DNA from: JAAYXS01 sp043820985
Lineage (GTDB): Bacteria; Planctomycetota; Phycisphaerae; UBA1845; Fen-1342
Direction of reading: 5' to 3'
Length of the DNA: 64,000 bases
Assembly (NCBI GenBank): GCA_043820985.1
Contig: JBDRDH010000138.1
Location: 11,378-75,377, forward strand
The notes beneath the pieces were generated by a model. It did no database searches, was not told the origin of the DNA, and saw only the letters and a program-made list of their open reading frames with translations. Positions 1 to 8,425 of the stretch are shown one piece after another (position 1 is the stretch's first letter; each line of letters begins with the position of its first letter). Position numbers and translations under genes: made by a program.

Positions 1-741
1 CCACAGTTCGGGGGTTTTGTAAGCGCGGTCCCAGGAGTTATGGCTGACGCCTTCGTATTCGGTGTATTTTACCTGTCCGCCGGCTGCTTTGAGGAGTTTG
101 ACCATTTCGCGTGCTTTCACCACCGGCACGCTGCGGTCAGTATCGCCATGGAAGCACCAGATCGGCATATTGGCCAGGTGCGGCACGAGCTTTTCGGCCT
201 GCCCGGTGGACTCGCCCAGTTCGACAAAACCGCAGATTGGAACCAGGGCCGCGAATTGGTCGGCGTATTGAGCACCGAGTAGCCAGGTTCCCTGGCCGCC
301 CAGCGAAAGACCCGTCAGGTACAGGCGGTCAGCGTCGAGATAGTACTCGCGTGAAGTCGCCTCCACGCTGGCCAGGGCCATGTGGGCCATGGGACCGCTC
401 CATGAGGTACCCGGCCGGCACTGGGGCATGACGACTATCGCCGGGAAGAAATAACGATAGCGGCGGATAGCGCGGGCGATACCCACATCAGTCTGCAAGA
501 AACCATCACGACCACATTCGCCGGAGCCGTGCAGGAACAGGATCACCGGCCAGGGCTTGTCGGGAGTGTATTCGGGCGGTACGTACACGCAGTAGTCGTA
601 CTCGGCTTCGCCCAGGCTGAGCGTTTTGTGCAGGAAGCCGGTGGCGATCGCGTGGCGCTGCGGCGCGGTCGGTTGGGATTCCTGCGGTGCAAGCAGGGCC
701 AGGGTGGGTATTAAGGCAATCCAACGCCAACTGAGCATCAT
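1..741 (-). CDS. Secreted alpha/beta-hydrolase esterase (3' end cut by window)
   Basis: The reading frame is open from an ATG at 741 to the window edge, giving 247 codons with no stop, so the C-terminus is missing. The N-terminus (MMLSWRWIALIPTLALLAP) is a signal peptide. The body has the alpha/beta-hydrolase layout of the PHB-depolymerase/feruloyl-esterase-like prolyl oligopeptidase group: oxyanion-hole region LFLHGSGECG, nucleophile elbow GLSLGGQG, acid residue in FHGDTDRSVP and catalytic His in GVSHNSWD. An ester-hydrolysing enzyme outside the cytoplasm is likely; the substrate cannot be read from the sequence. An ATG also lies one codon downstream. The gene is divergent from tdh. Confidence 0.85.
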   Translation of the reverse strand, partial: MMLSWRWIALIPTLALLAPQESQPTAPQRHAIATGFLHKTLSLGEAEYDYCVYVPPEYTPDKPWPVILFLHGSGECGRDGFLQTDVGIARAIRRYRYFFPAIVVMPQCRPGTSWSGPMAHMALASVEATSREYYLDADRLYLTGLSLGGQGTWLLGAQYADQFAALVPICGFVELGESTGQAEKLVPHLANMPIWCFHGDTDRSVPVVKAREMVKLLKAAGGQVKYTEYEGVSHNSWDRAYKTPELW

Positions 742-857
742 AATTCTCCATAAGTCGAAATACAAAAGTACCGTATGGTAACACTGCCGGGCGGATTTGG
801 GGGCGCGCGGTTCATGAAGCCATGGTCAGTCCCGAGGAACTTGCCTCCGTAGCCCGG

Positions 858-1016
858 TTGGCCTAGACTGCCCGCCGTGGGTAGTCGGCGTTACCCGCGG
901 GAATGGAGCTAGGCTGGCTTGGTCGCCGGCCTGGAACGGGAATTGCCACCCACTGGTTTTAGAGCCCTCAACATGAGCGAGGGGGCTCGGAAAATTACGC
1001 CGGATATCCCATCCGG
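858..1016 (+). promoter_or_regulatory. Hairpin-rich leader upstream of tdh (candidate structured 5' UTR)
   Basis: The 313-bp gap between the divergent esterase and tdh holds several good inverted repeats. An outer stem pairs 858-866 with 909-917 and encloses a 9-bp inner stem, 875-883 with 892-900. Further hairpins lie at about 962-988 and at 1000-1005/1011-1016, just before the tdh ribosome binding site AGGAGA at 1044-1049. I see no riboswitch consensus that I can name. The elements could be a regulatory leader or back-to-back terminators and promoters. Confidence 0.35.
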
Positions 1017-1054
1017 TCGCATCGGCGGTTGAATATCACGCACAGGAGAACCAC

Positions 1055-2173
1055 ATGGCGACCATGAAAGCAGTGGTCAAGACGAAACCGGAATTCGGGG
1101 CCGAAATGCAGGACAAGCCGATCCCCAAGCCCGCACAGGCGGACTGGCTGGTTGTGAAAGTCCGGGCCACCAGCATCTGCGGCACCGACGTGCATATATA
1201 TAAATGGGATCCCTGGTCAGACGGACGCATCGGCGCCAAGGCGCTGCCGCAGATCCTCGGTCATGAGGTCGCCGGCGAGGTCGTCGAGGTCGGCCCGGGC
1301 TGTAAACGTATCAAGGTCGGCGACTATATCTCCGCCGAGACACACATCTACGATCCCGGCGATCTGACCAGCCTGCTCGGGATTTACCACGTCGGCATGA
1401 ACATGAAGATTCTAGGCGTCGATTATGACGGCTGCTTCGCGGAATACTTCGCCTTGCCCGAATCAATTTGCTGGCCAAACGACAAGTCGATTCCGCCGGA
1501 GATCGCCGCGATTCAGGAACCGTTGGGCAACGCCTGCTACGCCGTCCTTGGCGAGGACGCCGACGTGGCCGGCAAGACGATGGTCATCACCGGCGACGGG
1601 CCAATCAGCCTCTTCGCCATCGGCGTGGCCCGCACCGTCGGCGTGGCGAAAATCATCCACTTCGGCAAGTACGACGTGAACATGGAAATCGGCCGTAAAA
1701 TGGGCGCCGACCTTCAGGTGTACACTAACAAAACAACCGCCGAAGAACGCCTCCAGTTCGTCATGGACCACACCAGTGGCAACGGCGTGGATATCGCCCT
1801 CGAGATGGTCGGCTCGCAGGATTCGGTCAACGACTGTTTCGCCATGGTGCGCAAGGCCGGCCGTATCACCGCCTTCGGCATTGCCGCCCAGTCGCCCCTG
1901 CCGGTCGACTATAACAATGGCATCGTCTTCAAGGGTTGCCAGATTCACGGTATCAATGGCCGCAAGATTTTTGATACGTGGTATCGTAACCGCAATCTGC
2001 TGGCTAACGGGCGGATCGATCCGTCGCCGGTGATTACGGATATCTTCATGCTGGATGATTACGAGAAGGGCTTCGGCAAGATGATCGAGCGGCCGCGCAA
2101 GAGTGCCAAGATCGTGCTGTTCCCGGACGAGCGGGAATACCAGGCGGCGTTGAAGCGGCGTGGGGGCAAATAG
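1055..2173 (+). CDS. tdh: L-threonine 3-dehydrogenase
   Basis: Zinc-type medium-chain dehydrogenase of 372 residues that oxidises L-threonine to 2-amino-3-ketobutyrate with NAD+. Catalytic zinc ligands are visible as Cys42 (SICGTDVHIY), His70 and Glu71 (GHE). The cofactor-binding stretch is VITGDGPISLFAIG. An AGGAGA ribosome binding site lies 5 bases before the ATG. The next gene is kbl on the same strand, so the pair converts threonine to glycine and acetyl-CoA. An oddity is that the lobe that holds the structural zinc in E. coli-type enzymes (four Cys) is here residues about 93-122, with no cysteine. The protein is longer than the 341-residue E. coli enzyme. The kbl neighbour supports the threonine assignment over other polyol dehydrogenases. 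Confidence 0.88.
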   Translation: MATMKAVVKTKPEFGAEMQDKPIPKPAQADWLVVKVRATSICGTDVHIYKWDPWSDGRIGAKALPQILGHEVAGEVVEVGPGCKRIKVGDYISAETHIYDPGDLTSLLGIYHVGMNMKILGVDYDGCFAEYFALPESICWPNDKSIPPEIAAIQEPLGNACYAVLGEDADVAGKTMVITGDGPISLFAIGVARTVGVAKIIHFGKYDVNMEIGRKMGADLQVYTNKTTAEERLQFVMDHTSGNGVDIALEMVGSQDSVNDCFAMVRKAGRITAFGIAAQSPLPVDYNNGIVFKGCQIHGINGRKIFDTWYRNRNLLANGRIDPSPVITDIFMLDDYEKGFGKMIERPRKSAKIVLFPDEREYQAALKRRGGK

Positions 2174-2182
2174 ACGAATTGA

Positions 2183-2205
2183 GCCGCGGGCTTCAGCCCG
2201 CGCGG
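2183..2205. repeat. REP-like GC-rich palindrome
   Basis: A 23-bp interrupted palindrome, core CGCGGGCTTCAGCCCGCG, lies in the tdh-kbl gap. A close relative (CGCCGGCTTCAGCCGGCG core) lies at 9227-9249, also just upstream of a start codon. The two differ by compensating changes in both arms, so the pairing is conserved. Confidence 0.7.
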
Positions 2206-2293
2206 ACCATTGGATGGCCAACCGGCCGACTGACAGGTCGGGCTCTCAGGCCCGGCAAGAGACTATGAAGAGACACTCAATCGGAGCGACTAC

Positions 2294-3535
2294 ATGTTTG
2301 GCAGAATGAAGGATGACCTCCAGAAGGAACTGGCCGCGGTTCGTGAAGCGGGGCTGTACAAGGAAGAGCGCTACATTCTCGGCCCGCAGTCGGCGGACAT
2401 CAGCGTCGAATATCCCGCAGGCGCCCCTAAACAGGACGTGGTGAACTTTTGCGCCAACAACTACCTGGGCCTTTCATCGCACCCGCGCGTGATTGAAGCC
2501 GCCAAGGACGCTCTCAAAACTCACGGCTACGGCATGAGCAGCGTGCGCTTCATCTGCGGCACGCAGGATATCCACCGCGAGCTCGAAGCCAAGATCGCCA
2601 AGTTCTTCAAGACCGAGGACACGATTCTGTACTGTGCCTGCTTCGACGCCAACGGCGGCCTGTTCGAGCCGCTGCTGGCCAAGGAAGACGCGATCATCAC
2701 CGACGCGCTCAACCACGCCTCGATCATCGATGGCATCCGGCTGTGCAAGGCAACCCGCTACATCTACAAGAACAACGACATGGCGGATCTGGAAACCAAG
2801 CTCCAGGAAGCCAAGGACGCCCGCTATCGCATCGTCGCCACCGACGGCGCGTTCTCCATGGATGGGACCGTCGCGCAGCTCGACAAGATCTGTGATCTGG
2901 CCGACAAGTACGACGCCCTGGTGATGGTCGACGACTGCCACTGCACCGGCTTCATGGGCACACATGGCCGCGGCTCGACCGAGTACTGCGACGTCATGGG
3001 GCGCGTCGACATCATTACCGGCACGCTCGGCAAGGCGCTCGGCGGGGCTTCCGGCGGTTTCACCACCGGCCGCAGGGAAATTGTCGAACTGCTGCGGCAG
3101 CGCAGCCGGCCGTACCTGTTCAGCAACACGGTCTCGCCGATCGTGGTAAAGGCCTCGATCGCGGTCCTCGACATGATCACCGAGTCGACCGAGCTGCGTG
3201 ACAAGGTTATCGCCAACACGATGCGCTTCCGCGAAGGCATGACCAAGGCCGGCTTCGGCATCAAGCCCGGCGAACACCCGATCGTGCCGATCATGCTCTA
3301 CAACGCCAAGCTGAGCCAGGACATCGCCCGCGACATGTACGCTGAGGGCATTTTCGTAATTGGCTTCTTCTACCCGGTGGTCGGCAAGGGCCTGGCCCGC
3401 ATCCGCTGCCAGATGTCGGCCGCGCACGACTTCAGCCACATCGACAAAGCCATCGCGGCGTTTACCAAGGTAGGCCAGAAGTACGACATCCTGCACAAGA
3501 CCAAGGAAGAGATCATCGCCAAGTATGGCGAATAG
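2294..3535 (+). CDS. kbl: Glycine C-acetyltransferase (2-amino-3-ketobutyrate CoA ligase)
   Basis: PLP-dependent alpha-oxoamine synthase of 413 residues, slightly longer than the roughly 400-residue E. coli enzyme. It cleaves 2-amino-3-ketobutyrate with CoA to glycine and acetyl-CoA. Family landmarks are NFCANNYLGLSSHP near the N-terminus, the substrate region GMSSVRFICGTQDIHRELE, DDCHCTGFMG, and the Schiff-base lysine Lys247 in TGTLGKALGG. It lies 120 bp after tdh on the same strand, and the two enzymes act in sequence on an unstable intermediate. A strong hairpin terminator follows. Confidence 0.95.
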   Translation: MFGRMKDDLQKELAAVREAGLYKEERYILGPQSADISVEYPAGAPKQDVVNFCANNYLGLSSHPRVIEAAKDALKTHGYGMSSVRFICGTQDIHRELEAKIAKFFKTEDTILYCACFDANGGLFEPLLAKEDAIITDALNHASIIDGIRLCKATRYIYKNNDMADLETKLQEAKDARYRIVATDGAFSMDGTVAQLDKICDLADKYDALVMVDDCHCTGFMGTHGRGSTEYCDVMGRVDIITGTLGKALGGASGGFTTGRREIVELLRQRSRPYLFSNTVSPIVVKASIAVLDMITESTELRDKVIANTMRFREGMTKAGFGIKPGEHPIVPIMLYNAKLSQDIARDMYAEGIFVIGFFYPVVGKGLARIRCQMSAAHDFSHIDKAIAAFTKVGQKYDILHKTKEEIIAKYGE

Positions 3536-3588
3536 CCAACAGCTTCGCCCACCGTTCACTCGGGCGAAAGCTCGATAACAATATACAA

Positions 3589-3613
3589 CGCCCGGCCCCT
3601 CGGCCGGGCGTTT
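3589..3613 (+). terminator. Rho-independent terminator after kbl
   Basis: A perfect 9-bp stem (3589-3597 with 3602-3610) with a 4-base loop is followed by TTT. A second hairpin with a one-base bulge lies just upstream at 3541-3572. Together they likely end the tdh-kbl transcript. Confidence 0.75.
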
Positions 3614-3640
3614 GTGACATGTATTTACAGAGGTCAGTCG

Positions 3641-3838
3641 TTAGAACTTCTGATAGTGAGAGAGAGGTACGAAGATGGTGTTATTGCCATCAATGCAGAT
3701 GACGGACCATAACTGCAGAAGCGCCTGATGGATCCGATCCCGGATAGGCAGGTTAGCATAAGCCACGCTCTGGCAAGTGGTTGTTACAGATCGGACGTGT
3801 GAGTTTGTGGTGAAATAGCAATGTTTACATTTTTACAC
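3641..3838 (-). pseudogene. Possible relic: C-terminal coding fragment of unknown protein
   Basis: On the minus strand an open frame of about 65 codons without a start ends at a TAA at 3643-3641. Its translation reads like a real protein tail, including the stretch SVICIDGNNTIFVPLSHYQK, and codon choice at the 3' end is gene-like. There is no start codon and the frame is blocked upstream near 3838 by a stop. I do not recognise the family. It could be a decayed gene left when the toxin-antitoxin island inserted, or chance. Confidence 0.25.
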
Positions 3839-3849
3839 TACGCGTAAAA
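3831..3849. promoter_or_regulatory. Candidate operator upstream of higB
   Basis: The inverted repeat TTTTAC-N7-GTAAAA sits just ahead of the higB -35 hexamer. Type II antitoxins of the HigA family usually bind a palindrome at their own promoter, so this is the likely autorepression site. Direct TTTACA copies overlap it. Confidence 0.4.
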
Positions 3850-3856
3850 TCAGTAT

Positions 3857-3885
3857 TTGACATAATCTACTTTGTCTGCTATTCT
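3857..3885 (+). promoter_or_regulatory. Sigma-70 promoter of higBA; leaderless start predicted
   Basis: A perfect -35 TTGACA (3857-3862) and a -10 TATTCT (3880-3885) are separated by 17 bases. Transcription would start near 3892, only about 3 bases before the higB ATG at 3895. There is no room for a Shine-Dalgarno site, so the mRNA is predicted to be leaderless. Confidence 0.6.
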
Positions 3886-3894
3886 ATACTTGTC

Positions 3895-4191
3895 ATGGAA
3901 GTGCGCTTCAACGATGGGCGGCTGGACCGCCTAGAAACTGATGCGGATTACGACGGCGGTCATTCACAAGCCGTTGTGACAGCCTACCGCAAGCGCCTCC
4001 AAGCAATCAGGGCTGCCGTTGATGAGCGTGATTTCTATGCTATGAAGTCGTTACGATTCGAGAAGCTTAAAGGAAAACGGGCTCATCAGAGGTCGATGAG
4101 GCTTAACGATCAATGGCGCCTCATTCTTGAGTTAGAAGGAAGCCGCCAAGAGAAGCACGTCGTGATTGTTGCGATTGAGGATTACCATTGA
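3895..4191 (+). CDS. higB: HigB-like toxin, RelE superfamily
   Basis: A 98-residue protein of the plasmid-maintenance killer (HigB) family, normally a ribosome-dependent mRNA endonuclease. Typical features are YRKRLQAIRAAVDERDFYAMKSLRFEKLKGKR in the middle, RSMRLNDQWRLILELE with the conserved Arg in the strand, and a C-terminal VIVAIEDYH. The length and the toxin-before-antitoxin order are typical of higBA. The stop is 10 bp upstream of the antitoxin start. Base composition here is richer in AT than in the flanking genes, which suggests transfer. Confidence 0.85.
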   Translation: MEVRFNDGRLDRLETDADYDGGHSQAVVTAYRKRLQAIRAAVDERDFYAMKSLRFEKLKGKRAHQRSMRLNDQWRLILELEGSRQEKHVVIVAIEDYH

Positions 4192-4201
4192 GGTTGACTT
4201 G

Positions 4202-5359
4202 ATGACCGACCGAGTACCCGCTGAAGTTTTTGCCCCGGGCGAGTTTCTGAGAGAAGAACTCGACGCTCGCGGATGGACGCAGGGTGATCTCGCAGAAATA
4301 CTCGGACGGAACCCCCGTGATGTCAGCGAGATCATCACGGGAAAACGCACCATCACGCCTGAAACGGCGAGAGGGTTAGAGCAGGCACTCGGAACAAGCG
4401 CGATGTTCTGGCTCAACTTGGATAGCGCTTATCAGCTTTCACGAACAAAACCGGTGGGGGACTTGGTCGCACGGCGAGCCCGTTTGTACGAACGAGCCCC
4501 CATCAAGGAGATGTTGCGTCGTCACTGGATCGTGCCATCTGAAAGCGTCGAAGTCCTTGAGAAACAGACCCTTGGCTTCTTTGAGATCGGCTCGCTGGAG
4601 GAGACTCCGGAGTTCAAGATTGCAGCGAGGATGTCCGCCCCATATGACGAGTTCACACCTACGCAGATTGCTTGGCTCTTTCGCGCCCGACATCTGGCAG
4701 GCATGGTTCAGGCTCGCGCGTTTTCGACTACGCGACTGAAGGAGTCGCTGCAACACCTCAGTGCAATCGTCCCGAACCCGCCGGATATACGATTGGTTCC
4801 ACGTGTGCTGGCAGATGCCGGAATTCGGCTAGTCGTACTGGAACACCTTCCGCAGACACGAATCGATGGCGCGTGCTTCTGGCTTGAAAGGCGCTCGCCG
4901 GTCATCGCTCTCTCGCTACGGTACGACCGAATCGATGCATTCTGGTACACGCTCATGCATGAACTTGGCCACGTCTGGAACCAAGACGGTTTGGACCTTA
5001 AGTATAGGCCCCTCGACACAGATTTGGTTGGAAACGATGCCGTAGCAACGGAGCAGAAACCAGTGATCGAAAAAGAAGCTGATCGGTTTGCTGCCGAAAC
5101 ACTCGTGCCCCAGGGGGAACTCGAGGATTTCGTTCTTCGTACTCGTCCGTTGTACTCCGCAAGGAAAATCGAAGGATTTGCGGCGCGCATTGGGACACAT
5201 CCAGGAATCGTCGTCGGCCAACTGCAGTTTCGGAAGGAACTCTTGTATTCACAGCATCGTCGGTATTTGGTCAAGGTTCGCGAAATCGTGACCAGGGCCT
5301 CACTCACAGATGGTTGGGGGCACACTATTACGCCCGAAGGGCCGAAAAATGTCGCGTAG
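4202..5359 (+). CDS. higA: HigA antitoxin fused to ImmA/IrrE-type metallopeptidase
   Basis: I chose the ATG at 4202, 10 bp after higB, rather than an earlier in-frame ATG inside higB; this gives 385 residues. Residues about 1-95 are a HigA/XRE helix-turn-helix domain (FAPGEFLREELDARGWTQG, IITGKRTITPETARGLEQAL, MFWLNLDSAYQ). Residues about 190-330 are a COG2856-like peptidase with the zinc motif HELGH and a downstream EKEADRFAAETL glutamate helix. A plain HigA is about 100 residues. The fusion could let the antitoxin be cleaved or activated under stress, but that role is inferred. Confidence 0.85.
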   Translation: MTDRVPAEVFAPGEFLREELDARGWTQGDLAEILGRNPRDVSEIITGKRTITPETARGLEQALGTSAMFWLNLDSAYQLSRTKPVGDLVARRARLYERAPIKEMLRRHWIVPSESVEVLEKQTLGFFEIGSLEETPEFKIAARMSAPYDEFTPTQIAWLFRARHLAGMVQARAFSTTRLKESLQHLSAIVPNPPDIRLVPRVLADAGIRLVVLEHLPQTRIDGACFWLERRSPVIALSLRYDRIDAFWYTLMHELGHVWNQDGLDLKYRPLDTDLVGNDAVATEQKPVIEKEADRFAAETLVPQGELEDFVLRTRPLYSARKIEGFAARIGTHPGIVVGQLQFRKELLYSQHRRYLVKVREIVTRASLTDGWGHTITPEGPKNVA

Positions 5360-5858
5360 CTACACTGAAAAAATGCAGGAAGTAGCCAATAAGTACATGG
5401 ACTCCGGCCAGTCTTGGCCAGCCACAGCGCGTGAGGTCGCGGCGTGGGCAATCAGGGAGAGACTGTGGGAGCCTTCGGATTCAGCGCTGATTGATCAGTG
5501 CGCGGATCATCTCGCGCGAGCGATGCGTGAGGAGTACATAACAGACCCTCAGGGTCGAGCCGTTCGCGTCAAGCATGCCGCTCGGCTTGCCCGTCAGGGC
5601 CGACAGCTTAATCTGTGGGCTGACATTCGATCGGCCAGCCGCGAGCATATGGAAATCACTTTTCAGCAGCGACGTCATCAGATTGTGGGAGACTGCCGGC
5701 AACTCAAGATCGACGTTGATAGCTACAACGATAACAACAACAACGGTGCTCCGATCCAGATGGTTTTCGACTTCACGCTCGACTTGGAGGAGCTTGAAAT
5801 GACAGATGATCGGTCTCCATGCACTACCGAGTTGACTGTCTCTGAGATGACTACCTGA
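5349..5858 (+). CDS. Hypothetical third gene of the higBA-type operon
   Basis: The ATG at 5349 overlaps the end of the HigA fusion by 11 bp, so the gene is probably translationally coupled and belongs to the same operon. It encodes 169 residues with no signal peptide or membrane segment. The N-terminal half is a predicted helical region (TAREVAAWAIRERLWEP, ALIDQCADHLARAMREEYI) of winged-helix-like character. The second half is basic (RVKHAARLARQGRQLNLWAD) and ends in an acidic tail after an Asn-rich stretch. The function is not known. Its position suggests it modulates the toxin-antitoxin pair. Confidence 0.75.
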   Translation: MSRSYTEKMQEVANKYMDSGQSWPATAREVAAWAIRERLWEPSDSALIDQCADHLARAMREEYITDPQGRAVRVKHAARLARQGRQLNLWADIRSASREHMEITFQQRRHQIVGDCRQLKIDVDSYNDNNNNGAPIQMVFDFTLDLEELEMTDDRSPCTTELTVSEMTT

Positions 5859-6017
5859 AACAAGCACGTGCAATGTTTAACTGTACAAAGAACGCACATG
5901 TAGGTGCAAAACTCGGGCGTGCTACGGGGTTTTTGCCAGGACATCCGCGACCCAGGCCTTGGCGCGCGACATAACTGGGAAGCCCAGCGTCGTGACCGCC
6001 AGGACGGCAACGTGCCG

Positions 6018-8330
6018 TCAGGTCTGTGTCACGGTCTTACGCATACCCTCGGCGTCGGCCAGGAAGCGGTCGGTATAGCGCTCGTCGACGCGTCGGCAAC
6101 AGGTCGTGGCCAACTCGCCAAGCTGCTGATACTCGGGATCTTCGGTCAGAGTGAAGAACTCGCCGGCCAGAATGACCAGTCGTAACAGGTGGCGCAGAAC
6201 GATGCCCTCCTGCTTGATCAGATTGCGGCTGCGTACGAACTTGAAGAACTCACAGTTAAACGCAAAGGCGCCGCCGGCGATCCACTTGGGCTGCACGGCG
6301 GCCGGCTCGGGGGCTGACAGGCGCGCTTCATAGGCAATCTTGAGCATCTCCGGAAACGTGGGCGGTCGTTCTTCGTCGTCATCTTCATCCCACGGATCAA
6401 CCCAGCCCCGGCGATCATCTTCAGTCTGCTCTGGACGGGCGATGACCACGCCCATCTGGATCATCAGCGGCTCAAGTACGTGCTCCTGCAAGGGTCCCTT
6501 GGGCAAGTCCTCCGGGATGCGTACGTGCCGCAGGATCACCGGCGGAATCTCCAGAGCGGCTTCGAGTGCCAGGATTTTTTCGTCAAAGTTACTTTGTGCG
6601 AGCTGCTCGGCCAAAAAGGCGCCAAAGAGCGGATCCAGGCTGCGGAAGTTAAGCAGCCGGGAGATGCTGTCGTGCAACGTGATGTGGTCGCCATCCGTAT
6701 CGCGCGTCAGGTAGCCCAGGGCCTGCATGTTGTCGAGCATGAAGTCTAACTGGCTTTGAAACCGCTCGATGCGTTCGGACGAGTTGAACCGCTTGGAGAG
6801 AAAATCGCGGACCTCGTGCAGCGTGCCGGTATTGGTCAGCAGGTAAATGAGCACCTGGTACGGGATCATCGAGCGGCTGGTCAGCTTGGCCGGACCGGCG
6901 GCGATCAGTGTCTTAAACTGCCCTTCGCTCCAATACTGCTCGGTCTTGCGGCGGGTGGGGCGCTTGCGTTCCAAATCCTTGCGGGCACGCATCAATCCGG
7001 GGTCCTTGGAGCGCGGATCGATTTGCTCGTACTTCTTGCGCCACTTGTTGATTTTCACGTCGTCGTCGTGGGCAACCACGTAGACGTAGCCCTGCGTATC
7101 GAACTGCGGGCGCCCGGCGCGGCCGAACATCTGGTGGGCGCTACTGGGGAAGATCAGCTTCTTCTCGCCGCGCTTACCTGTCAGCAGCGTACTCAGCACG
7201 ACCGAGCGCGCCGGCAGATTAATCCCTGCCGCCAGCGTCTCGGTGCAACACACCAGCGGCGCGAGCTTCTGCTCGAAGAGCTGCTCGACGATCTCCTTGT
7301 GCCGTGGCAGCACGCCAGCGTGGTGTACGCCCACGCCGCGCAAGAGCATTTGCCGCAGCTTTGGGCCGACACCTTCGGCCAGGTCGGCGGAACGCTCCTT
7401 GAGAAAAGCATCGATCTGCTGTTTCTGTTGGTTTGAGATTAGTGGCAGACCCTTGAGCTTTTCCGCCAGTTCCCAACACTCGTCGCGGTTGAAGGCGAAG
7501 ATCAAAGCCGGCGTGCGGTTCTGCTCATCGTCGGCGGAGATCATGTCCACCAGCTGGTTGGTCATCAGCTTATCTTCGACCCACGTATACTCCAACGGAA
7601 CTAGGCGTTCGTTTGTGAGCACGACGTCCAGCTTGCGTCCGTGCTTCTTATCCAGCCAGTGGGCGAAGTCATACGGATTGCCGACCGTCGCCGACAGCAG
7701 CATGACGCGCACATGCTTCGGCAGCAGCACCAGCGACAGCTCCCAAACCACGCCACGGTCGAAGCTGTTGAAGTTGTGGAACTCGTCCATGACCACGGAC
7801 TCGACCTGCCCGAGGTCGGCGATCGCGGGATCATTGGCTACGAGATGGTTGAGCAGGATCTCGGCGACCACCACGCGGATCGGGGCCTCGGGATTCTCCC
7901 GCCGGTTGCCGGTGATCAGCCCGACGCTGTCACGCGGGAAACCCCAGCGCTCGGCGAGGTTCTGCAAATCGCGTAGCTTCTGCTCGGTCAGAGCGATCAG
8001 CGGTGTGGTGTAATACAGCCGCCGACCGGTTTGCAACGCCTCGAAGACCGCCGCCTCGGCGATGAGCGTCTTGCCCATCCCGGTCGGCGCGCAGATCATC
8101 GCCCCACTCTCCGACGCGAACCACGTCAGCAGGGCCTCTTCCTGGAACGAGTACAAGTCGAATGGAATCGTATCGAGAAACTTCGAGCAAACTTCGTCGC
8201 GGTCCATGGCGTGCAGCATAACGGCTGAACGCCCCCGCGTCGCGTCACTCCGCCAGCCGGCGATCAGGCATAGGTGTCGATGTGCTCGCCACGGCAGCGA
8301 ATTGCCGCAGACAGGACATGTGGCGGGCAT
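6018..8330 (-). CDS. Ski2/Mtr4-like DExH-box helicase
   Basis: A superfamily 2 helicase of about 770 residues. Motif I is APTGMGKTLIAE, motif II DEFHNF (a DExH box), motif III LLSATVGNP, and motif VI QMFGRAGRPQFD. The CTETLAAGINLPA stretch is typical of the Ski2-like group. The C-terminal third probably includes winged-helix and ratchet segments. I chose the ATG at 8330 because it keeps an N-terminal CPVCG...HRHLC metal-binding-like stretch. A GTG start at 8423 is possible but would reach into the opposing bshB1 start region, and an internal ATG near MDRDEVC is the other option. The substrate, RNA or DNA, cannot be told. Confidence 0.82.
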   Translation of the reverse strand: MPATCPVCGNSLPWRAHRHLCLIAGWRSDATRGRSAVMLHAMDRDEVCSKFLDTIPFDLYSFQEEALLTWFASESGAMICAPTGMGKTLIAEAAVFEALQTGRRLYYTTPLIALTEQKLRDLQNLAERWGFPRDSVGLITGNRRENPEAPIRVVVAEILLNHLVANDPAIADLGQVESVVMDEFHNFNSFDRGVVWELSLVLLPKHVRVMLLSATVGNPYDFAHWLDKKHGRKLDVVLTNERLVPLEYTWVEDKLMTNQLVDMISADDEQNRTPALIFAFNRDECWELAEKLKGLPLISNQQKQQIDAFLKERSADLAEGVGPKLRQMLLRGVGVHHAGVLPRHKEIVEQLFEQKLAPLVCCTETLAAGINLPARSVVLSTLLTGKRGEKKLIFPSSAHQMFGRAGRPQFDTQGYVYVVAHDDDVKINKWRKKYEQIDPRSKDPGLMRARKDLERKRPTRRKTEQYWSEGQFKTLIAAGPAKLTSRSMIPYQVLIYLLTNTGTLHEVRDFLSKRFNSSERIERFQSQLDFMLDNMQALGYLTRDTDGDHITLHDSISRLLNFRSLDPLFGAFLAEQLAQSNFDEKILALEAALEIPPVILRHVRIPEDLPKGPLQEHVLEPLMIQMGVVIARPEQTEDDRRGWVDPWDEDDDEERPPTFPEMLKIAYEARLSAPEPAAVQPKWIAGGAFAFNCEFFKFVRSRNLIKQEGIVLRHLLRLVILAGEFFTLTEDPEYQQLGELATTCCRRVDERYTDRFLADAEGMRKTVTQT

Positions 8331-8425
8331 TTCTACAGGGATGATAATCCCGTGCCACTGGTCAAGACGCCCCTGGGCGGGATATGGTACTTGCGCGAGC
8401 GTCCGGAAATACTGGAGGTGCACCG

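Noticed and set aside
858..1054. Glycine riboswitch ahead of the threonine-to-glycine genes
   Set aside because: The stems do not show the conserved glycine-aptamer bases I know; kept only as an unnamed structured leader.
1463..2221. Long minus-strand open frame opposite tdh (252 codons)
   Set aside because: It is antisense to a clear tdh gene and its translation shows no family motif; it is a by-product of high-GC codon use.
2474..3559. Long minus-strand open frame opposite kbl (361 codons)
   Set aside because: The kbl frame is intact and conserved; the antisense translation has no recognisable domain.
5923..6017. Continuation of the helicase frame past its TGA (RHVAVLAVTTLGFPVMSRA...)
   Set aside because: It is a 30-codon in-frame run after a normal stop with a 16-codon ATG piece; too short to claim readthrough or a separate gene.
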